Notes: generated by a model not told the origin, from the sequence alone. A DNA stretch of 64,000 nucleotides from Mercurialis annua (GCF_937616625.2 NC_065575.1:4285501-4349500), one strand, 5' to 3'; numbered from the stretch's first letter, positions 48,901 through 60,779 are shown. Made by a program: numbers and translations.

Positions 48901-49945
48901 AAGTTATTCTTTTAATCATTTTATCATTTTATGTGATTTGCTATATTCAGAGAATTAATGGAGCAAGCCGGTAAGGAGCAGAGAGTGCTTCTGACACGAG
49001 ATGCAAAGTTATTGAGATTTCAATACTTGATAAAGAATCAACTTTACAGAGTGAAGAATCTTCTTAAAAATGATCAACTTCTAGAGGTATAATTTTCCCA
49101 TATACAAATGCAATTAAGACAATAATATGGTTATTGATTATATAGCTTTAGAGAGTGACAATACCCATCAATAGGAGTGTGTGCATTCAGTTCAAGTTTA
49201 CTTCTTTTTTCTTCAAAATTGAATCGAACCAAAACTATAAGGAATTAAGATTTTCAAACCGAACTGAAATAGTCGGTTTGGTCGATTTTTTGGTTTCGTT
49301 TGAGTTGCACTAAATAACATTTTTTCTTATGTTCGAAATCGAACTGAATCGGAAAATTGAATCTTTTTATAATATCAAATCGAACTAAACCAAATTTATC
49401 GGTGGGGTTTGGTTCCTTTTCTGTACACCCCTACCCATCCCTGTTGTGGAAGATGAATTTATGATAGGAGTTTTAGAAGTGCGTCTAAAGAAGTTTATAC
49501 AAAACATTTTTGCAGGTAATCGAAACTTTCGGATTAAAAATTAATGAGGATGAGCTGATGTCGAGGTGCACGAAATGCAATGGGAGGTTTATTCAAAAGC
49601 CACTAACAACGGAGGAGGCTGTTGAAGCTGCCAAGGGCTTTCAGAAAATTCCTAACTGCCTGTTTAACAAAAAATTACAGTTCTGGCAGTGTATGGATTG
49701 CCACCAACTTTACTGGGAGGTAACTCTTTCAATTTGGATCCTTGCAAATTTAACATGAATTTTCAACTTCCGCAATTTTAGACAAACTATTCAGAAATTT
49801 TGCAATTTGAGATACCAGATAGTTTTTAAATTAGAAATGATAATGTGGGTGTCCTATGTTACAGGGAACACAGTACCAGAATGCTATTCAGAAATTCGTT
49901 GACATCTGCAAGTTGAACGAAGTTGATGATCATATTCATGCGTGA
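45923..49945 (+). CDS. 3'-5' exonuclease with Mut7-C domain (530 aa, 8 exons)
   Basis: Predicted RNA 3'-5' exonuclease related to C. elegans MUT-7 and RNase D/WRN-type DEDDy nucleases. Exons: 45923-46321, 46513-46641, 47545-47668, 47967-48409, 48614-48690, 48951-49086, 49516-49719, 49865-49945; 531 codons with stop. The DEDDy residues are visible: D and E in VIGLDAEW (Exo I), D in LGFRFKQDLVYL (Exo II), and Y and D in YAAMDANCLLEIF (Exo III). From about residue 360 follows the Mut7-C PIN-like domain (FLCDVMVEGLAKHLRCVGID, RVLLTRDAKLL) with a zinc-ribbon CTKCNG ... CMDCHQLYWEG. A basic linker (RRLKSSRKKVKKRP) joins the two. Both nuclease sites look intact. Role in small-RNA or RNA decay pathways is inferred from the animal family; no plant function is asserted. 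Confidence 0.92.
49171..49432. mobile_element. hAT-like MITE in exonuclease intron 6
   Basis: Inverted ends AGGAGTGTGTGCATTCAGTT and CTGTACACCCCT surround alternating TCGGTTTGGT / GAACCGAACC-type words. Flanking ACCCATCA (49163-49170) and ACCCATCC (49433-49440) match at seven of eight bases, the 8-bp duplication expected for hAT elements. Lies wholly within the intron 49087-49515. Confidence 0.6.
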
Positions 49946-50116
49946 TGGATAGAATAGGCATTTTTCGCACCATATTTGTTTGAGCAAATGTGTATACCTT
50001 TGATTTTAAAGTAACTTTCTGAGACCAACATGAAGTTGAAAAATTAAACTGCAATTGTTTTATGTTCTATAGTTTTTACATTTCTTTTGACTAGAGAGCA
50101 GAGACCAATGCCCTAT

Positions 50117-50309
50117 TTTTTTTTTGTTATACTTACTGCCCGATGTCCAGAGTCATTGTTCCAATTAATTCAGACAGATCCGGTAGGACTTGTTAAGGCG
50201 ATGAACTCTCAATTATTTTCAAAAAAATTGCTACATACCGAAAGTTTGAACCGAGACCCCTGACTAAGGGGAAGGAGTCAGTGCCACTCAATTGCAACCG
50301 CAGGTGATT
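50117..50309 (-). mobile_element. tRNA-derived SINE, family 2 (193 bp, with TSD)
   Basis: On the minus strand: an A-box-like AATTGAGTGGCACTGACTCC, a B-box-like CGGTTCAAACTTTC about 30 bases later, a body of about 110 bases, and a terminal poly(A) (T run at 50117-50125 on plus). Flanked by a perfect 9-bp repeat ATGCCCTAT (50108-50116 and 50310-50318). Unrelated in body to family 1. Confidence 0.82.
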
Positions 50310-50411
50310 ATGCCCTATCTCTGTGATAATAGTGAAGGCAAGTGAGTTTATTCGAACAACTTCAGGTTCTTACAAACTCTCTTGCAACCAATGCTCTGCT
50401 GAAGCCATTAA

Positions 50412-50680
50412 CAGGGATGTGCATTCAGTTTAAACTAACCAACTGAATCTTTATTTTTGTTAATTAAACCAAACTAGTTGGTCCTGTTGATTTTCTTATT
50501 CGATTCCGTTATTTCTTTTCGGTTTGTACTAGCATAAGACCAAATTGAATTGAAAAATCAATTTTTTATAGTATCAAAATGAACTAAATTGAATTTGTTG
50601 GTTCGATTTGGTTTGATTTTGCACACCCGCTGGTTTGATTTTTGCACACCCGTTGGTTTGATTTTTGCACATCTTGGAAA
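50412..50680. mobile_element. hAT-like MITE with triplicated terminus
   Basis: Begins AGGGATGTGCATTCAGTTTA and ends with GATTTTGCACACCCG. The terminal 23-bp unit TTGGTTTGATTTTTGCACAC is present about three times in tandem (50605-50675). No clean target duplication. Confidence 0.5.
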
Positions 50681-50787
50681 AAGCTGCGTGACAGTTCAAT
50701 TTCATGGAGGAAAACACCAATTCATCCAGGTTTTCCAATCCTGGCAGTGATGCTTATATTATACGGTAATAGTTACAAGAAGAAAGC

Positions 50788-53364
50788 TCAGTGAGAAGTA
50801 AGGCAATACATTCTCATGTGAAAGCTCAAGGTTTGCAAAGTACTGTATATCTCTTCCCTTCTTTTGTGACATCTATCACCTGCAACAAAGCTGTGAACTT
50901 CATCTTTATCCTCAATCCAACTACATCCGGGGCTCTTACGTATTCCTCTATCCTTCATCGTCTCTCTTATTCTCGCTAACTCTAACCATCTCCTTCCATA
51001 ACCATATAGATTAGCCAACAGAACATAATTCCCACTGTTATTTGGTTCTAACTCTATAACTCTTTCTGCTGCAAATTCCCCAAGCTCGACGCACCCATGA
51101 ATCACACACCCTCCGAGTAAAGCACTCCAAATAATTGAGTCGGCTTCCATTGGCATCTTCATGATAAGCTCGTAAGCTTCATTAAGCTGTCCTGAACGGC
51201 TCAGGAGATCAACCATTGAAGTGTAGTGTTTCAGTTCAGGTTTCACATCATAGTATCTCATCAAATCAAAAAACTCATGCCCTGCCTCAACTGATCCGGC
51301 GTGAACACAAGACGAAAGAACGGATAGGAACGTCACATGGTCTGCTTGAAATCCATCGGCCAGAATTCTTCGGAACAGAGCTATTCCTTCTTCTCCATAT
51401 CCGTGCATTGCGTATGCGGTAAGCATAGCATTGTGGCACACCAAATTATGGCTCGATATCCTGTTATAGGCCAACACTGCGTGCCGTATACTTCCACATT
51501 TTGCATACATATCTAGGAGCGCTGCTCCTATATGTACATCAGAGTCGTAGTAGCGCTTTATCGCGTGTGCGTGGACTTGTTTCCCTCGCTCAAGCGTAGC
51601 CAACTTTGAGCAAGTAGGTAGAATGATCCCGATAGTGTAAATATCAGCGGTCGGAATTTTCATCTGCATTTCTGAAAACAACTGCATGGCCACGTCTAGG
51701 TGACCATTTTCCACGTGACCAGCAAGAATTCCGTTCCATGTATGCACGTTCGGCTCAAATCCATCCTCTCTCATCTTCTGAAGCAGGTTTTGAATTCCTT
51801 CGATTTGGTTGCAACGGGAATAGCACGATAAGAGAACATTCCATGTCGGTGTATCCCTATCATGCACATCGTTAAACGCCATCTGAGCAGCCCGCAGGTC
51901 TTGACATTTAGAGTACATTTCTACAAGAGCTCCACCAACAAATGTATTACAATGCAAGGCCTTAACAATGGCATGAGCATGTATCGCCTTCCCTTGCCTC
52001 AGCGATGCCGTATCAGCACACGCTGCTAAAACACTTCCCAAAGTAAAAGAATCCGGTTCAATTCCTTGTTTCAGTAAATCAGAAAACATATATAAAGCTT
52101 CATCGAACATGAAATTATCCACATATCCTGAAATCATCGAATTCCATGAAATTAAATCTCTTTTCACCCCCAAAAGCTCCATACTATCAAACAGCTGCTT
52201 AGCATTGGATACATCACCACTCTCACAGTAACCAACAATCATTGTATTATACGACACTTCATTTTTCACTGAAAACTTCGAAAATATCTTAACTGCACAA
52301 TTCATATCGCCACACCTCCTATACACATCAACTAATCCATTGACAACAAAAGGATTACACATAAATCCATGTCTCGTGATATAGCCATGAAACGCCTTAC
52401 CAAAGCTAAGCTTTTGCAGTCTAGCACAAGCTGGGAGAACACTAGCCAGAGTTCGCGCATTCGGTTCAATCCCTTCCTCTTGCATTCTAACAACGAGCTC
52501 TATCGCTTCCTCATCATAACCATTCTGCGCAAAACCTCCAATAACCGCACTCCAAGTAACAAGATTCGGCAAACAAGTACCCAAAAGTTTCATCTTCTCA
52601 AGAAACTCTAGCGCCTCGTAAACCATTCCATTAGCAGCACACGCCGTAATAACCGAATTCCACGACACAGAATCCGTCTCAGGCATCAATAATATAACTT
52701 GCTTGGCATCATCTAAGCTCCCACATTTACCATACATATCAATTAACGCATTACCCACGTAAATATTTGCGAAAAACCGATACTTAATCAACATCCCATG
52801 TAATTGCCTACCTAAATCTACATTACCAAGACCGCTACATATCTTCAACACAACAGGAAAAACAAAGAATTCCAATCCAATATCTTCAACCAACAATTCG
52901 TGAAACACAGTAAAAGCTTCATTATATAGTCCATGATAACTGTACACATTAATGATGGCCAACCAAGAATATAAGTTTCTCAGGGGCATTAAATCAAACA
53001 GAAGCTGTGCAGATTCTAGAAAACCAAACTTAGCGTAGGTTTGAAGTAATTTAGTCTGGATAAAGTCATGGGCATGAAACCCAGATTTGATTACATGGGC
53101 GTGAAGCTGGGTGGGTAAATTTGGAGATGTACAAGAGCTGAGAATTGAAGCGTATGTGGTGGAAGTGAGTGGCTTAGTGTTGTATAGTGGAGAAATATTA
53201 GTGTGTATAGGTTGATCAGATTGTTGTCCGGGTCTTCTTGGAAGGGGAAGAGTTGAGGAGTTGAGAGGTGCATTATCGGCGTAATTTGATGATATTGGTC
53301 GTGGCGGTGGCGGTGGCGGTGGCGGTGATATGGATTGAAAAAGCTGCGCGGGAATATTGGCCAT
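50788..53364 (-). CDS. PPR protein, PLS class with E/E+ tail (858 aa, intronless)
   Basis: Predicted organellar RNA-binding protein, probably a site-recognition factor for C-to-U RNA editing in chloroplasts or mitochondria. The start is ATG 53364. After a proline-rich start (eight prolines in a row from a CCN repeat), arrays of P, L and S-type PPR motifs fill most of the protein (for example [60 protein letters not shown]). The C-terminus has E motifs ([40 protein letters not shown]) and an E+ motif ([20 protein letters not shown]), then stops: there is no DYW deaminase domain. Such proteins normally recruit a DYW partner. The frame is intact. Transit peptide is not obvious, and the edited site cannot be predicted reliably by eye. 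Confidence 0.93.
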   Translation of the reverse strand: MANIPAQLFQSISPPPPPPPPRPISSNYADNAPLNSSTLPLPRRPGQQSDQPIHTNISPLYNTKPLTSTTYASILSSCTSPNLPTQLHAHVIKSGFHAHDFIQTKLLQTYAKFGFLESAQLLFDLMPLRNLYSWLAIINVYSYHGLYNEAFTVFHELLVEDIGLEFFVFPVVLKICSGLGNVDLGRQLHGMLIKYRFFANIYVGNALIDMYGKCGSLDDAKQVILLMPETDSVSWNSVITACAANGMVYEALEFLEKMKLLGTCLPNLVTWSAVIGGFAQNGYDEEAIELVVRMQEEGIEPNARTLASVLPACARLQKLSFGKAFHGYITRHGFMCNPFVVNGLVDVYRRCGDMNCAVKIFSKFSVKNEVSYNTMIVGYCESGDVSNAKQLFDSMELLGVKRDLISWNSMISGYVDNFMFDEALYMFSDLLKQGIEPDSFTLGSVLAACADTASLRQGKAIHAHAIVKALHCNTFVGGALVEMYSKCQDLRAAQMAFNDVHDRDTPTWNVLLSCYSRCNQIEGIQNLLQKMREDGFEPNVHTWNGILAGHVENGHLDVAMQLFSEMQMKIPTADIYTIGIILPTCSKLATLERGKQVHAHAIKRYYDSDVHIGAALLDMYAKCGSIRHAVLAYNRISSHNLVCHNAMLTAYAMHGYGEEGIALFRRILADGFQADHVTFLSVLSSCVHAGSVEAGHEFFDLMRYYDVKPELKHYTSMVDLLSRSGQLNEAYELIMKMPMEADSIIWSALLGGCVIHGCVELGEFAAERVIELEPNNSGNYVLLANLYGYGRRWLELARIRETMKDRGIRKSPGCSWIEDKDEVHSFVAGDRCHKRREEIYSTLQTLSFHMRMYCLTSH

Positions 53365-54462
53365 GGCTTGCTTCTGCCTGTGTCATATATACATGGGTTA
53401 GCAACAATTAGTTGCTCTAGTGAACTTAGTTGGCAACTTCACTATAAAAATGGTTAGTATTTGGGACTTTTATGTTTGGTTCCATTTTTAACTTGAATTT
53501 TAATATTTTTTTTTGTTTAAATTAGTATATAATATTATTAAAAATATGACAAAATAAATCATTTTTCAACTTATTTTTTCAAGTATTCACGGTGATGTGG
53601 ATAATGCGTGACATACACATAGCGTTGACAGAAAGTCTAGTTATTTATATTTTATATAATAAGTATTATATCTCATATTAATGAATAAATAATTAATGCT
53701 CTAATTAAATAAAGTAGTACAAGTATGTCATAAGTCGTGTACATTAGCATAGATAACTGCAAAAATCCTAAACGCTAAACTCTAAAAAAAATATTTGTTC
53801 AAGAAAAGTTTGTTTTATCATTTTTAATAATGTTGATTACCATATTAACGCAAAAAATCATCAAGGTCTAAGTTAAGATCAAACTTAATATGACTAAAAT
53901 TATACAGCTAGTCTAAAATATATTTTAATTCATTGGTTTTTCTTACTTAAACTACAAAAGTTCATATCAAATATCTAATTATATTTGATTGTTAGAGAGT
54001 TACACATACATGTAATTATGTATTGAAATAGTTTAACTGATAATTAAATTGATTGAATTCTGAACTGGTGACTACACCAATTCGACCACTGATTTAATTT
54101 TCAATAAATTAATTAAAATAATTAATATTTATTTTGGAAACAATAGCCAAATGTTTATATTATACTAATATATTCAATTTTAACATAGAAAAATAAAACT
54201 AGTGAAAATTTAATAGATAAAAACGTAAACATAGAAACCGTAGATTTGGCTCCAATTGCTTAAAAGAATGGCGCCAACAATGCCTGTTATCAAAAACCCG
54301 CGAAACCAAAATAACGCGCGAAAAGTTCTTCACTGCCACCTCCTTAATTTCTCCCTCTACTTAAAAATCACCAGACTCTAAACCCTAAATTACCCAAATC
54401 TTAATTTCATTTCTTAAACGCCCTCTTCACCAGAATCCAAATCTAAACCCACACCAACAATA
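53365..54462. other. Divergent promoter region of PPR and ATXR6-like genes
   Basis: About 1.1 kb between divergently transcribed genes. AT-rich with no repeats recognised. Near 54270-54320 (GGCGCCAAC, AACCCGCGAAAC, AACGCGCGAAAAG) there are E2F-like elements (TTTSGCGC-type: CTTTTCGCGCG on the minus strand), which would suit a replication-linked gene such as ATXR6. Confidence 0.55.
54308..54325. promoter_or_regulatory. Candidate E2F-binding site upstream of ATXR6-like gene
   Basis: Reading the minus strand gives CTTTTCGCGCGTTATTTTGG; TTTTCGCGCG is close to the E2F consensus TTTSSCGC. It lies about 140 bp upstream of the start codon. A related GGCGCCAA (TTGGCGCC on minus) is 30-40 bp further up. 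Plant ATXR5/6 expression in S phase under E2F control is established knowledge; binding here is inferred. Confidence 0.5.
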
Positions 54463-56719
54463 ATGGCTCTCAGAAGCAGAAGAACTAAAGCTCCAAAATC
54501 ACGACAATGGCTTTCCGATGACGACGACGACGACGTTTTCTGTCAGGAATGCGGCTCCGGCCAATCACCGGCGAAGCTGCTTCTTTGTGATAAATGTGAT
54601 AAAGGGTACCATTTATTTTGTTTAAAACCCATTTTAGTTTCTGTTCCTAAAGGCTCTTGGTTTTGCCCTTCCTGCTCCAATCAGAAACAACCCAAGTGTA
54701 AGTTTGATTGTTTTACGCTATTAAAATTTCTGGGTTTTTATTTAATTTCATTATTTCATCGTAATTTTGATTCAATTAATTGATTATTCAAGAAATTGAA
54801 TTTGTTTTTTGCAGCTTTTCCTCTAGTTCAAACCAAAATCATTGATTTCTTTAGAATACAACGGTCGAATGATTGGATTCAAAAGCTGAATCAAGGTAAT
54901 TCATAGTTTCAGATTACAAATTGATTCGAATCCTGAGAATTGATTGATTTATTGTTGGAATTGATTTATTTTTGTTCTATTTTGTGTTTAGAGAGCTTAA
55001 AGAAGCGAAAGCGGTCGAGTAGCTTACTGATATCGAAAAAGAGAAGGAAATTATTGGCATTCAATCCTAGTGATGATCCTGAAAGAAGATTTGAGCAAAT
55101 GAGATCATTAGCCACTGCATTGACTGCGTCTGGAACTAAATTTAGCAATGAACTTACTTACCGGCCAGACATGGCTCCTAAGTTTGCAAACTGTCCGGCT
55201 CTCGAAAAAGAGGGAATGCAGGTAAATTTGATGTTAAATATCTATAGCATTCATAAGCATTTTGATTTTAGGAAATAATGCTAGTATTATATTGTTATGT
55301 ATGATTATATGATTATGGAATTGCTTAATTGAATGGCTATGATTGTTACTTTTTGTCGACATAATAGTGATTGAGCCTATGATGCACGGAAACTTCATTA
55401 AGTCAAAATGAAACTCGCCTGTTTAGAAAGTAAACTTCTTTTAGAATGTTAACGGAGACTTCTTTGCTTGTTTAAGTTGTTTATATGTTCTAGCGTTTCT
55501 GTTGCAACTTATAACTGAAACATTGCAATTTTCCGTTAAAAAAATGTTGATGTGGATGGTGAAACAGTATGTATTGTAGCGTCCACGCCAATATTTTTTA
55601 CTGGAAAACTGCTCGTTTTTTGAATTGCAAAAAGATTGCAATTCATGTTTTAACTTGTTAAAGTTGAAAGTTTGTGGTTAAATTGTTAAATACGCATTTA
55701 AGTAAAGTGAACAGTAGTTATCTGTAAACTGATTGGGAAATTTCATATTTGAACTATATGTTAATCATGCTTAATATTGTTAGGTTGCTACTAATGAGTA
55801 ATTTGTATGATTAGGCTTCTGTTAATTGCATTGCAGGTACTGCCGAAGGAAGATATTGAAACCTTGAATTTATGTAAGGGAATGATGGATAGAGGAGAAT
55901 GCCCGCCACTTGTGGTTGTATTTGATCCTCATGAAGGGTATGAAAGAATGATGATCGTCTTTTTCATGTCCTTTTTCCTTGATGATGATATGTGATTGGG
56001 TTCATAGCTGAGCAGATGAGCAATTGTAACAGGTTTACAGTGGAGGCAGATAGACCCTTAAGAGATTTGACGATTATAACGGAGTATGTTGGTGATGTTG
56101 ATTACTTGAAGAATCGCGAAAATGACGACGGAGATAGCATGATGACATTGCTTTGTGCTGCTGATCCTTCGAAAAGCCTTGTTATATGCCCAGATAAACG
56201 GGGGAATATAGCTCGTTTTATCAATGGAATTAACAATCATTCAGTGTAAGTTCATATTCCACAATTTTTCCTTTAATCACTATTTTTCTATTTGAATTAG
56301 CAGTTTGACATAGTGGTAAGCTGAAAAAATGGCCTATTATTTACACTAGTAATGAGTTACCTATGATGGACGAAAACCTCGAGGAAACTGCATTTTTCTG
56401 TTGCTGAAATTGCATTTCTCCGTTTCCGAAACAATGTTTCTCTGTTTTTAAAAGTTTTCGTGTTTAAAACTCTGAAACTCGTTGGAAACTTTTTGGGACT
56501 GTCTTGACTCGGCCATTTTTTGACTTTATTGTGATCTAATTGAACTTGTTTTGATGCAGAGATGGGAGAAAGAAGCAGAACCTTAAATGTGTGAGATTTA
56601 ATGTTAACGGAGAGTGCCGAGTCTTACTGATTGCAAATCGAGAGATTAAGAAGGGAGAGCGACTCTATTATGACTATAACGGGTATGAACATGAATACCC
56701 AACGGAGCATTTTGTTTAA
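54463..56719 (+). CDS. ATXR6: ATXR6-like histone H3K27 monomethyltransferase (339 aa, 6 exons)
   Basis: Predicted replication-coupled H3K27 monomethyltransferase that maintains heterochromatin. Exons: 54463-54697, 54815-54895, 54992-55221, 55837-55937, 56033-56245, 56560-56719; 340 codons with stop, near the size of Arabidopsis ATXR6. After an acidic run (DDDDDD), a PHD finger at residues about 27-75 ([30 protein letters not shown]) would read H3 N-termini. Exon 2 encodes a PCNA-interacting box, QTKIIDFF at residues 84-91. A basic stretch ([17 protein letters not shown]) may be a nuclear signal. The SET domain occupies the C-terminal third ([49 protein letters not shown]). No plastid transit peptide, which favours ATXR6 over ATXR5. 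Confidence 0.93.
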
Positions 56720-57479
56720 CTTATCTTTTCTTTCATTTAGAACCACAGATCAATGAAGCTTCTCTGCAACTAACTGCCAAATTGGCATTTGTGTACACAA
56801 AGAAATTACTGAAGAAATATATTTTGTTGTTCTTACTGATTAATCCAGTTTAAGAGAGCTTGCACCATTGTAAGCCAACCTGGAGTTAGTAATCCAGTCG
56901 AGTATTGTCAAGCTCAAGCTTGACTCGGCTTTAACATTCGGAATTTGAAACTTGATTTGAAGTCGATAAATATAATTAAGAATTGCTTTTGACTATACTT
57001 ATTGTTTGTATAAATATTTTAGAAAATAAAATATTATTATAAAAAACAAAGATATTATTATAAATATGTGAAATTATATCTGATATAAAGATAGATTAAC
57101 AAAGCTCGATAAAATTGCGAGCTTGTTGAGTTGAGTAGTTTGATGTTCATATTCGGCTCGACAATTGTCTTGAGAGTTCAAGTTTGAGATCAACTAGATT
57201 AACATTGAATCGGTTACAATTCTGAATGACTCGTGAGTTGACTCATTCTCTGATTAATGCTTTGCATAGAATACTTAGTTACTAATTACTATTAATCACA
57301 ACTAAAATAGGTGACCAAGCTGCCAACCATGCAAACGATAGCATGTAGGTGAACCACCTCTATTCAGTTCAACAACCACCATCTATATCTCCCTTAGCTC
57401 TACATAAACATCAACCACTCACCACTCATTTTCATCTCAACACCAAAACCACAAAGATCCAAACATTCAAATTCAAAAA
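56720..57479. other. Intergenic, nothing recognised
   Basis: 3' flank of the ATXR6-like gene and promoter side of the DUF538 gene. No repeats or genes identified. Around 56890-57190 there are CTCGA/TTGAGTTGAG-type words that may be an old repeat. Confidence 0.5.
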
Positions 57480-57950
57480 ATGGGCAGCATTAGATCAACT
57501 AAAGATGAAAGAGCCGGGGCGGAAATAGTTTACGGCCCCGAAGATTGCTACCGTCACTCCATCGAGCTTCTCGAAGAGATCGGATTCCCAAAAGGCGTGC
57601 TTCCGTTGAAAGATCTTGTGGAATGTGGAAGAGTTAGAGAAACTGGATTTGTCTGGATGAAACAAAAGGCTCCTTATGAGCATTTCTTTGTTGGTACTAA
57701 TAGTAAAGTAAGCTATGCTATTGAGGTTACTGGCTATGTTGAGAAATTTAAGATGAAAAAAATGAGTGGGATTAAGAGTAAGCAAATGTTTTTATGGGTA
57801 CCAATTAGTGAAATGAGCATTGATGATCCATTAAGCAAGAAATTAGTGTTCAAAACTCCATTGGGTATTGGAAAATCTTTCCCTATTTCTGCTTTCATTC
57901 AAGATGAAGAAGAGAAGCACAAGCAACTTGAGCAACCCATGGAATCATAA
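57480..57950 (+). CDS. DUF538 family protein (156 aa, intronless)
   Basis: Plant-specific DUF538 protein; proposed roles include stress response and lipid or pectin-related activity, but none is firm. The family pattern is clear: YGPEDCYRHSIELLEEIGFP and KGVLPLKDLVECGRVRETGF at the start, VWMKQK, SYAIEVTGYVEKFKMKKMSG in the middle, and FLWVPISEMSIDDPLSKKLV then FKTPLGIGKSFPISAF near the end. There is no signal peptide, unlike the secreted members. The frame is complete from ATG 57480 to stop 57948-57950 and the C-terminal tail is charged (DEEEKHKQLEQ). Preceded by a plausible A-rich 5' leader. Confidence 0.9.
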   Translation: MGSIRSTKDERAGAEIVYGPEDCYRHSIELLEEIGFPKGVLPLKDLVECGRVRETGFVWMKQKAPYEHFFVGTNSKVSYAIEVTGYVEKFKMKKMSGIKSKQMFLWVPISEMSIDDPLSKKLVFKTPLGIGKSFPISAFIQDEEEKHKQLEQPMES

Positions 57951-60779
57951 GTAAAAATTATATTAATGGTGTCTGAATTTTTTAAAATTTAAAATTTTAG
58001 TTTGTGAGATTATATTTTTATTTTATATTATATTTCAACTTTATAAAAATATTTAAGCTTTTAGCCGTTTTTCAATTACTGATGTGCCGAAAAAATAAAT
58101 TTTAATTCTACTTTTACTTAAATTTCTGTGTCATATTAGCTAAAAAAATGTAGTATTTATTGGAGGTCTAAATATGTTGAGACTTGATTGAAACGATGGT
58201 GTGCTCCGGCGATGTTTCTCTCTTTTCAGCAGATTTGACCAGATTCGGCGAGATTGCAACACCATCGCCAGATAGACCTATTTCCTCTGCATTTTTCTGT
58301 CGGCACCGTCGCAACGCTTCTCTTGAAAGCACCGTCTCGGATCAGCTTCTATCTTATGAAACAACGCCGTCTCAGATCGGCTTGTTTGTAAAGAAGAAAA
58401 AAAAGCGTGAGGATTTCATAAGAGTAGGAGACAAATGGCTTAGGGTTTGCTTAAGAGCGTGAAGATGAATGAGGTGAATCAATTTTATTGTATTTGTGAA
58501 AAAGTAAAAGGTTAAAAATCAAAAGAGAAAAGATGATATTGTATTTTTCAAAAGACAAACTTATCATCGTAATTGTGGGATTATTTTGGGTAATTACCGT
58601 TTTTTGTTTAATTAACTCTTGAAATTTTTGTAATTAAATCCTTTGAGTAGACTAACACAAAAAATGGTCGGGGAGATTAAAATATTGAGAAAAAACAAAA
58701 ATAAAAATCAAATCATTTGATTTTCAAACAAGAAAATCCAAAATATAAATTATGACATATGTGAAAAATTCTCTTTAAAAATTTATACTCTATGATTTAC
58801 TTTTAATAAAGTTTATATTAAATACTTATAAAGGTTATTTTAGTAAAATAAACTCTCAATTAAATTTTTATTTTATAATTCATAATTAAAATCAATTTAA
58901 ATAAAATTAACTATGAAATATAAATGTAAATGTTAGATTTTTAAGAAATTTGCACACACAAAAATTTATGAATTATAAAGATAAATTGAATAAAAATTTA
59001 AGAAATTTGTATAAATAATTTTAGGGTTAAAGTTTTGCCTCCCGCAAAAGACCAGAACTCAAGTGGCAAATAATTTGGATATGAAAGGATTAAAGATATA
59101 GTCTTATAGTTGAGACTCGACACCAGTAACGAACCTAAATATAAAATATTTGATATGCCATCAACAAATTATAATTTCAGATTTAACTTAAAAATATATT
59201 ATAATAAAAAATATTTATATTTATTTTTTATTTATAATTATAATAAAAGAAATTTATGTATATATATATATATAATTTAATATAATTAAATAATAAAAGA
59301 CCACATAAGATATTTTAGGAAACTAAAACTAAATTTTATTATTAAAAAAAATTGGTTAAATTAAAAAAACAAACAAATGGATTCTCATCAAAATTAATTA
59401 AATTCAAAAAGAACTATAAAAGTAAAAAACTATATAATGTTTTTTTTTATGGGCCTAATTAGACTTGGGGTGGTCATGGCCACCTCTGGTTCTTGTGTAG
59501 CTTCGTCCTTGCCTGTCATATGTCCCGTGTCAAAAAAAAGCCACATTCATAAAAATGTACTATTATGTTCATTCAAACATTTCGTGTTTTTAAAATCAAA
59601 CAAGTAGCTGAGTCGGTGTAGTCACTAAGTTCGATCAGTTTAACTATCGATTAACTAATTAAATAAAAGAAAAATATATTACATGTATAATTTAGAAATT
59701 AAAAATAAGGCTCTATATTTAAACATTTAATACATATATAAAATCTCAACCAATAGATAAACTGAAAAATAATACATGAAATATCATACTATAACCGATA
59801 AATGAAATAAGATGGTTTTTACATTTTAACATGCTCGCTAATTTTTAGTTTTACGAGTTTTTCGGTTTAGAAAAGTTGAACCAAAAATAAATTTTTAAAG
59901 AAGTATCAAACCGGATTGATGTCCGGTTTCTACCTCAAAGTTGAATCCGGTCGTTCCGGTTCTTAAAACCCTAATTACATTGTTAAACAGAAAAATGAAA
60001 AGATTATTATATGTACATGATAATGGTTAATAGACAATAATGTCCATGCAATAGACTAGTAGTACTAATTAGTACAGTACAAGAGCTAGCTAGAGGAGTC
60101 AGTCCAGAAAACACACACTTCTCTGCAAATTTTATGTGATTTTCTTTATATTTTTGAATAATGTTGGACCATCCTATTTCTTACAGTGTCAAACATAAAA
60201 TCTAGGGTGGTCCAAATTTAGGGTCTGCTATAATCATATGGGAGCTGGCAGATTTTTCTTTTCTTTTTTCTACGTTTGGTAAACTATTAAAATTGCCAAG
60301 AAAAATTCAATATTACTATACATAGAGGTGTAAATGGCTGATTAATCAGAATAAACCGATTTAATCAATCTATTTTGGTTAAGTTCGACTAGTTCGGTGA
60401 AGAATTTTTATTTTAACAATTCAGTAACAAAGTTAGTTGAATTAATTCAATATTTTACATATTTTTTATTTATTTATATTATTTTATCGAATTGGCTAAT
60501 TCGGTTAGTTTATTTTTTATATTTTAATATTATGGTTAATTTAGTTAAATCAATTTTGGTTGGGATTACTAATTATTTGTTTGATTAAAGAGGGCTAATA
60601 ATCAACTATGACTCTTCAATTTAGGAGGTCCTATCATAAAACTATCTAAACTTTTAAAAGCATTACTAAATTTCCTAAACTTTACCTAATGAACCAGTAA
60701 ACTCCTTTTGTCCCAAAAAAACTGCCCATACATAAAAAATGACCAAAATATCATTAAACTCATAAAAAAATCTAACTAA
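57951..60779. other. Intergenic, AT-rich, repeat remnants
   Basis: No gene supported. An open frame at 58184-58462 lacks domains. About 58590-58760 shares phrases with the MITE at 12284 (TCATTTGATTTTCAAACAAG, TGACAAAAA-like) and may be a degraded relative. A (TA)n run is at about 59260. About 60325-60595 has GGTT/AACC words like hAT MITE remnants. Confidence 0.45.

Larger units (their letters stand above)
49946..50787. other. Intergenic between convergent exonuclease and PPR genes
   Basis: Contains both 3' flanks, the SINE at 50117-50309 and a hAT-like MITE at 50412-50672. Confidence 0.55.

Noticed and set aside
58184..58462. 92-codon open frame on the plus strand
   Set aside because: Contains a lysine run and no recognisable motif; upstream frame and context give no support for a gene.
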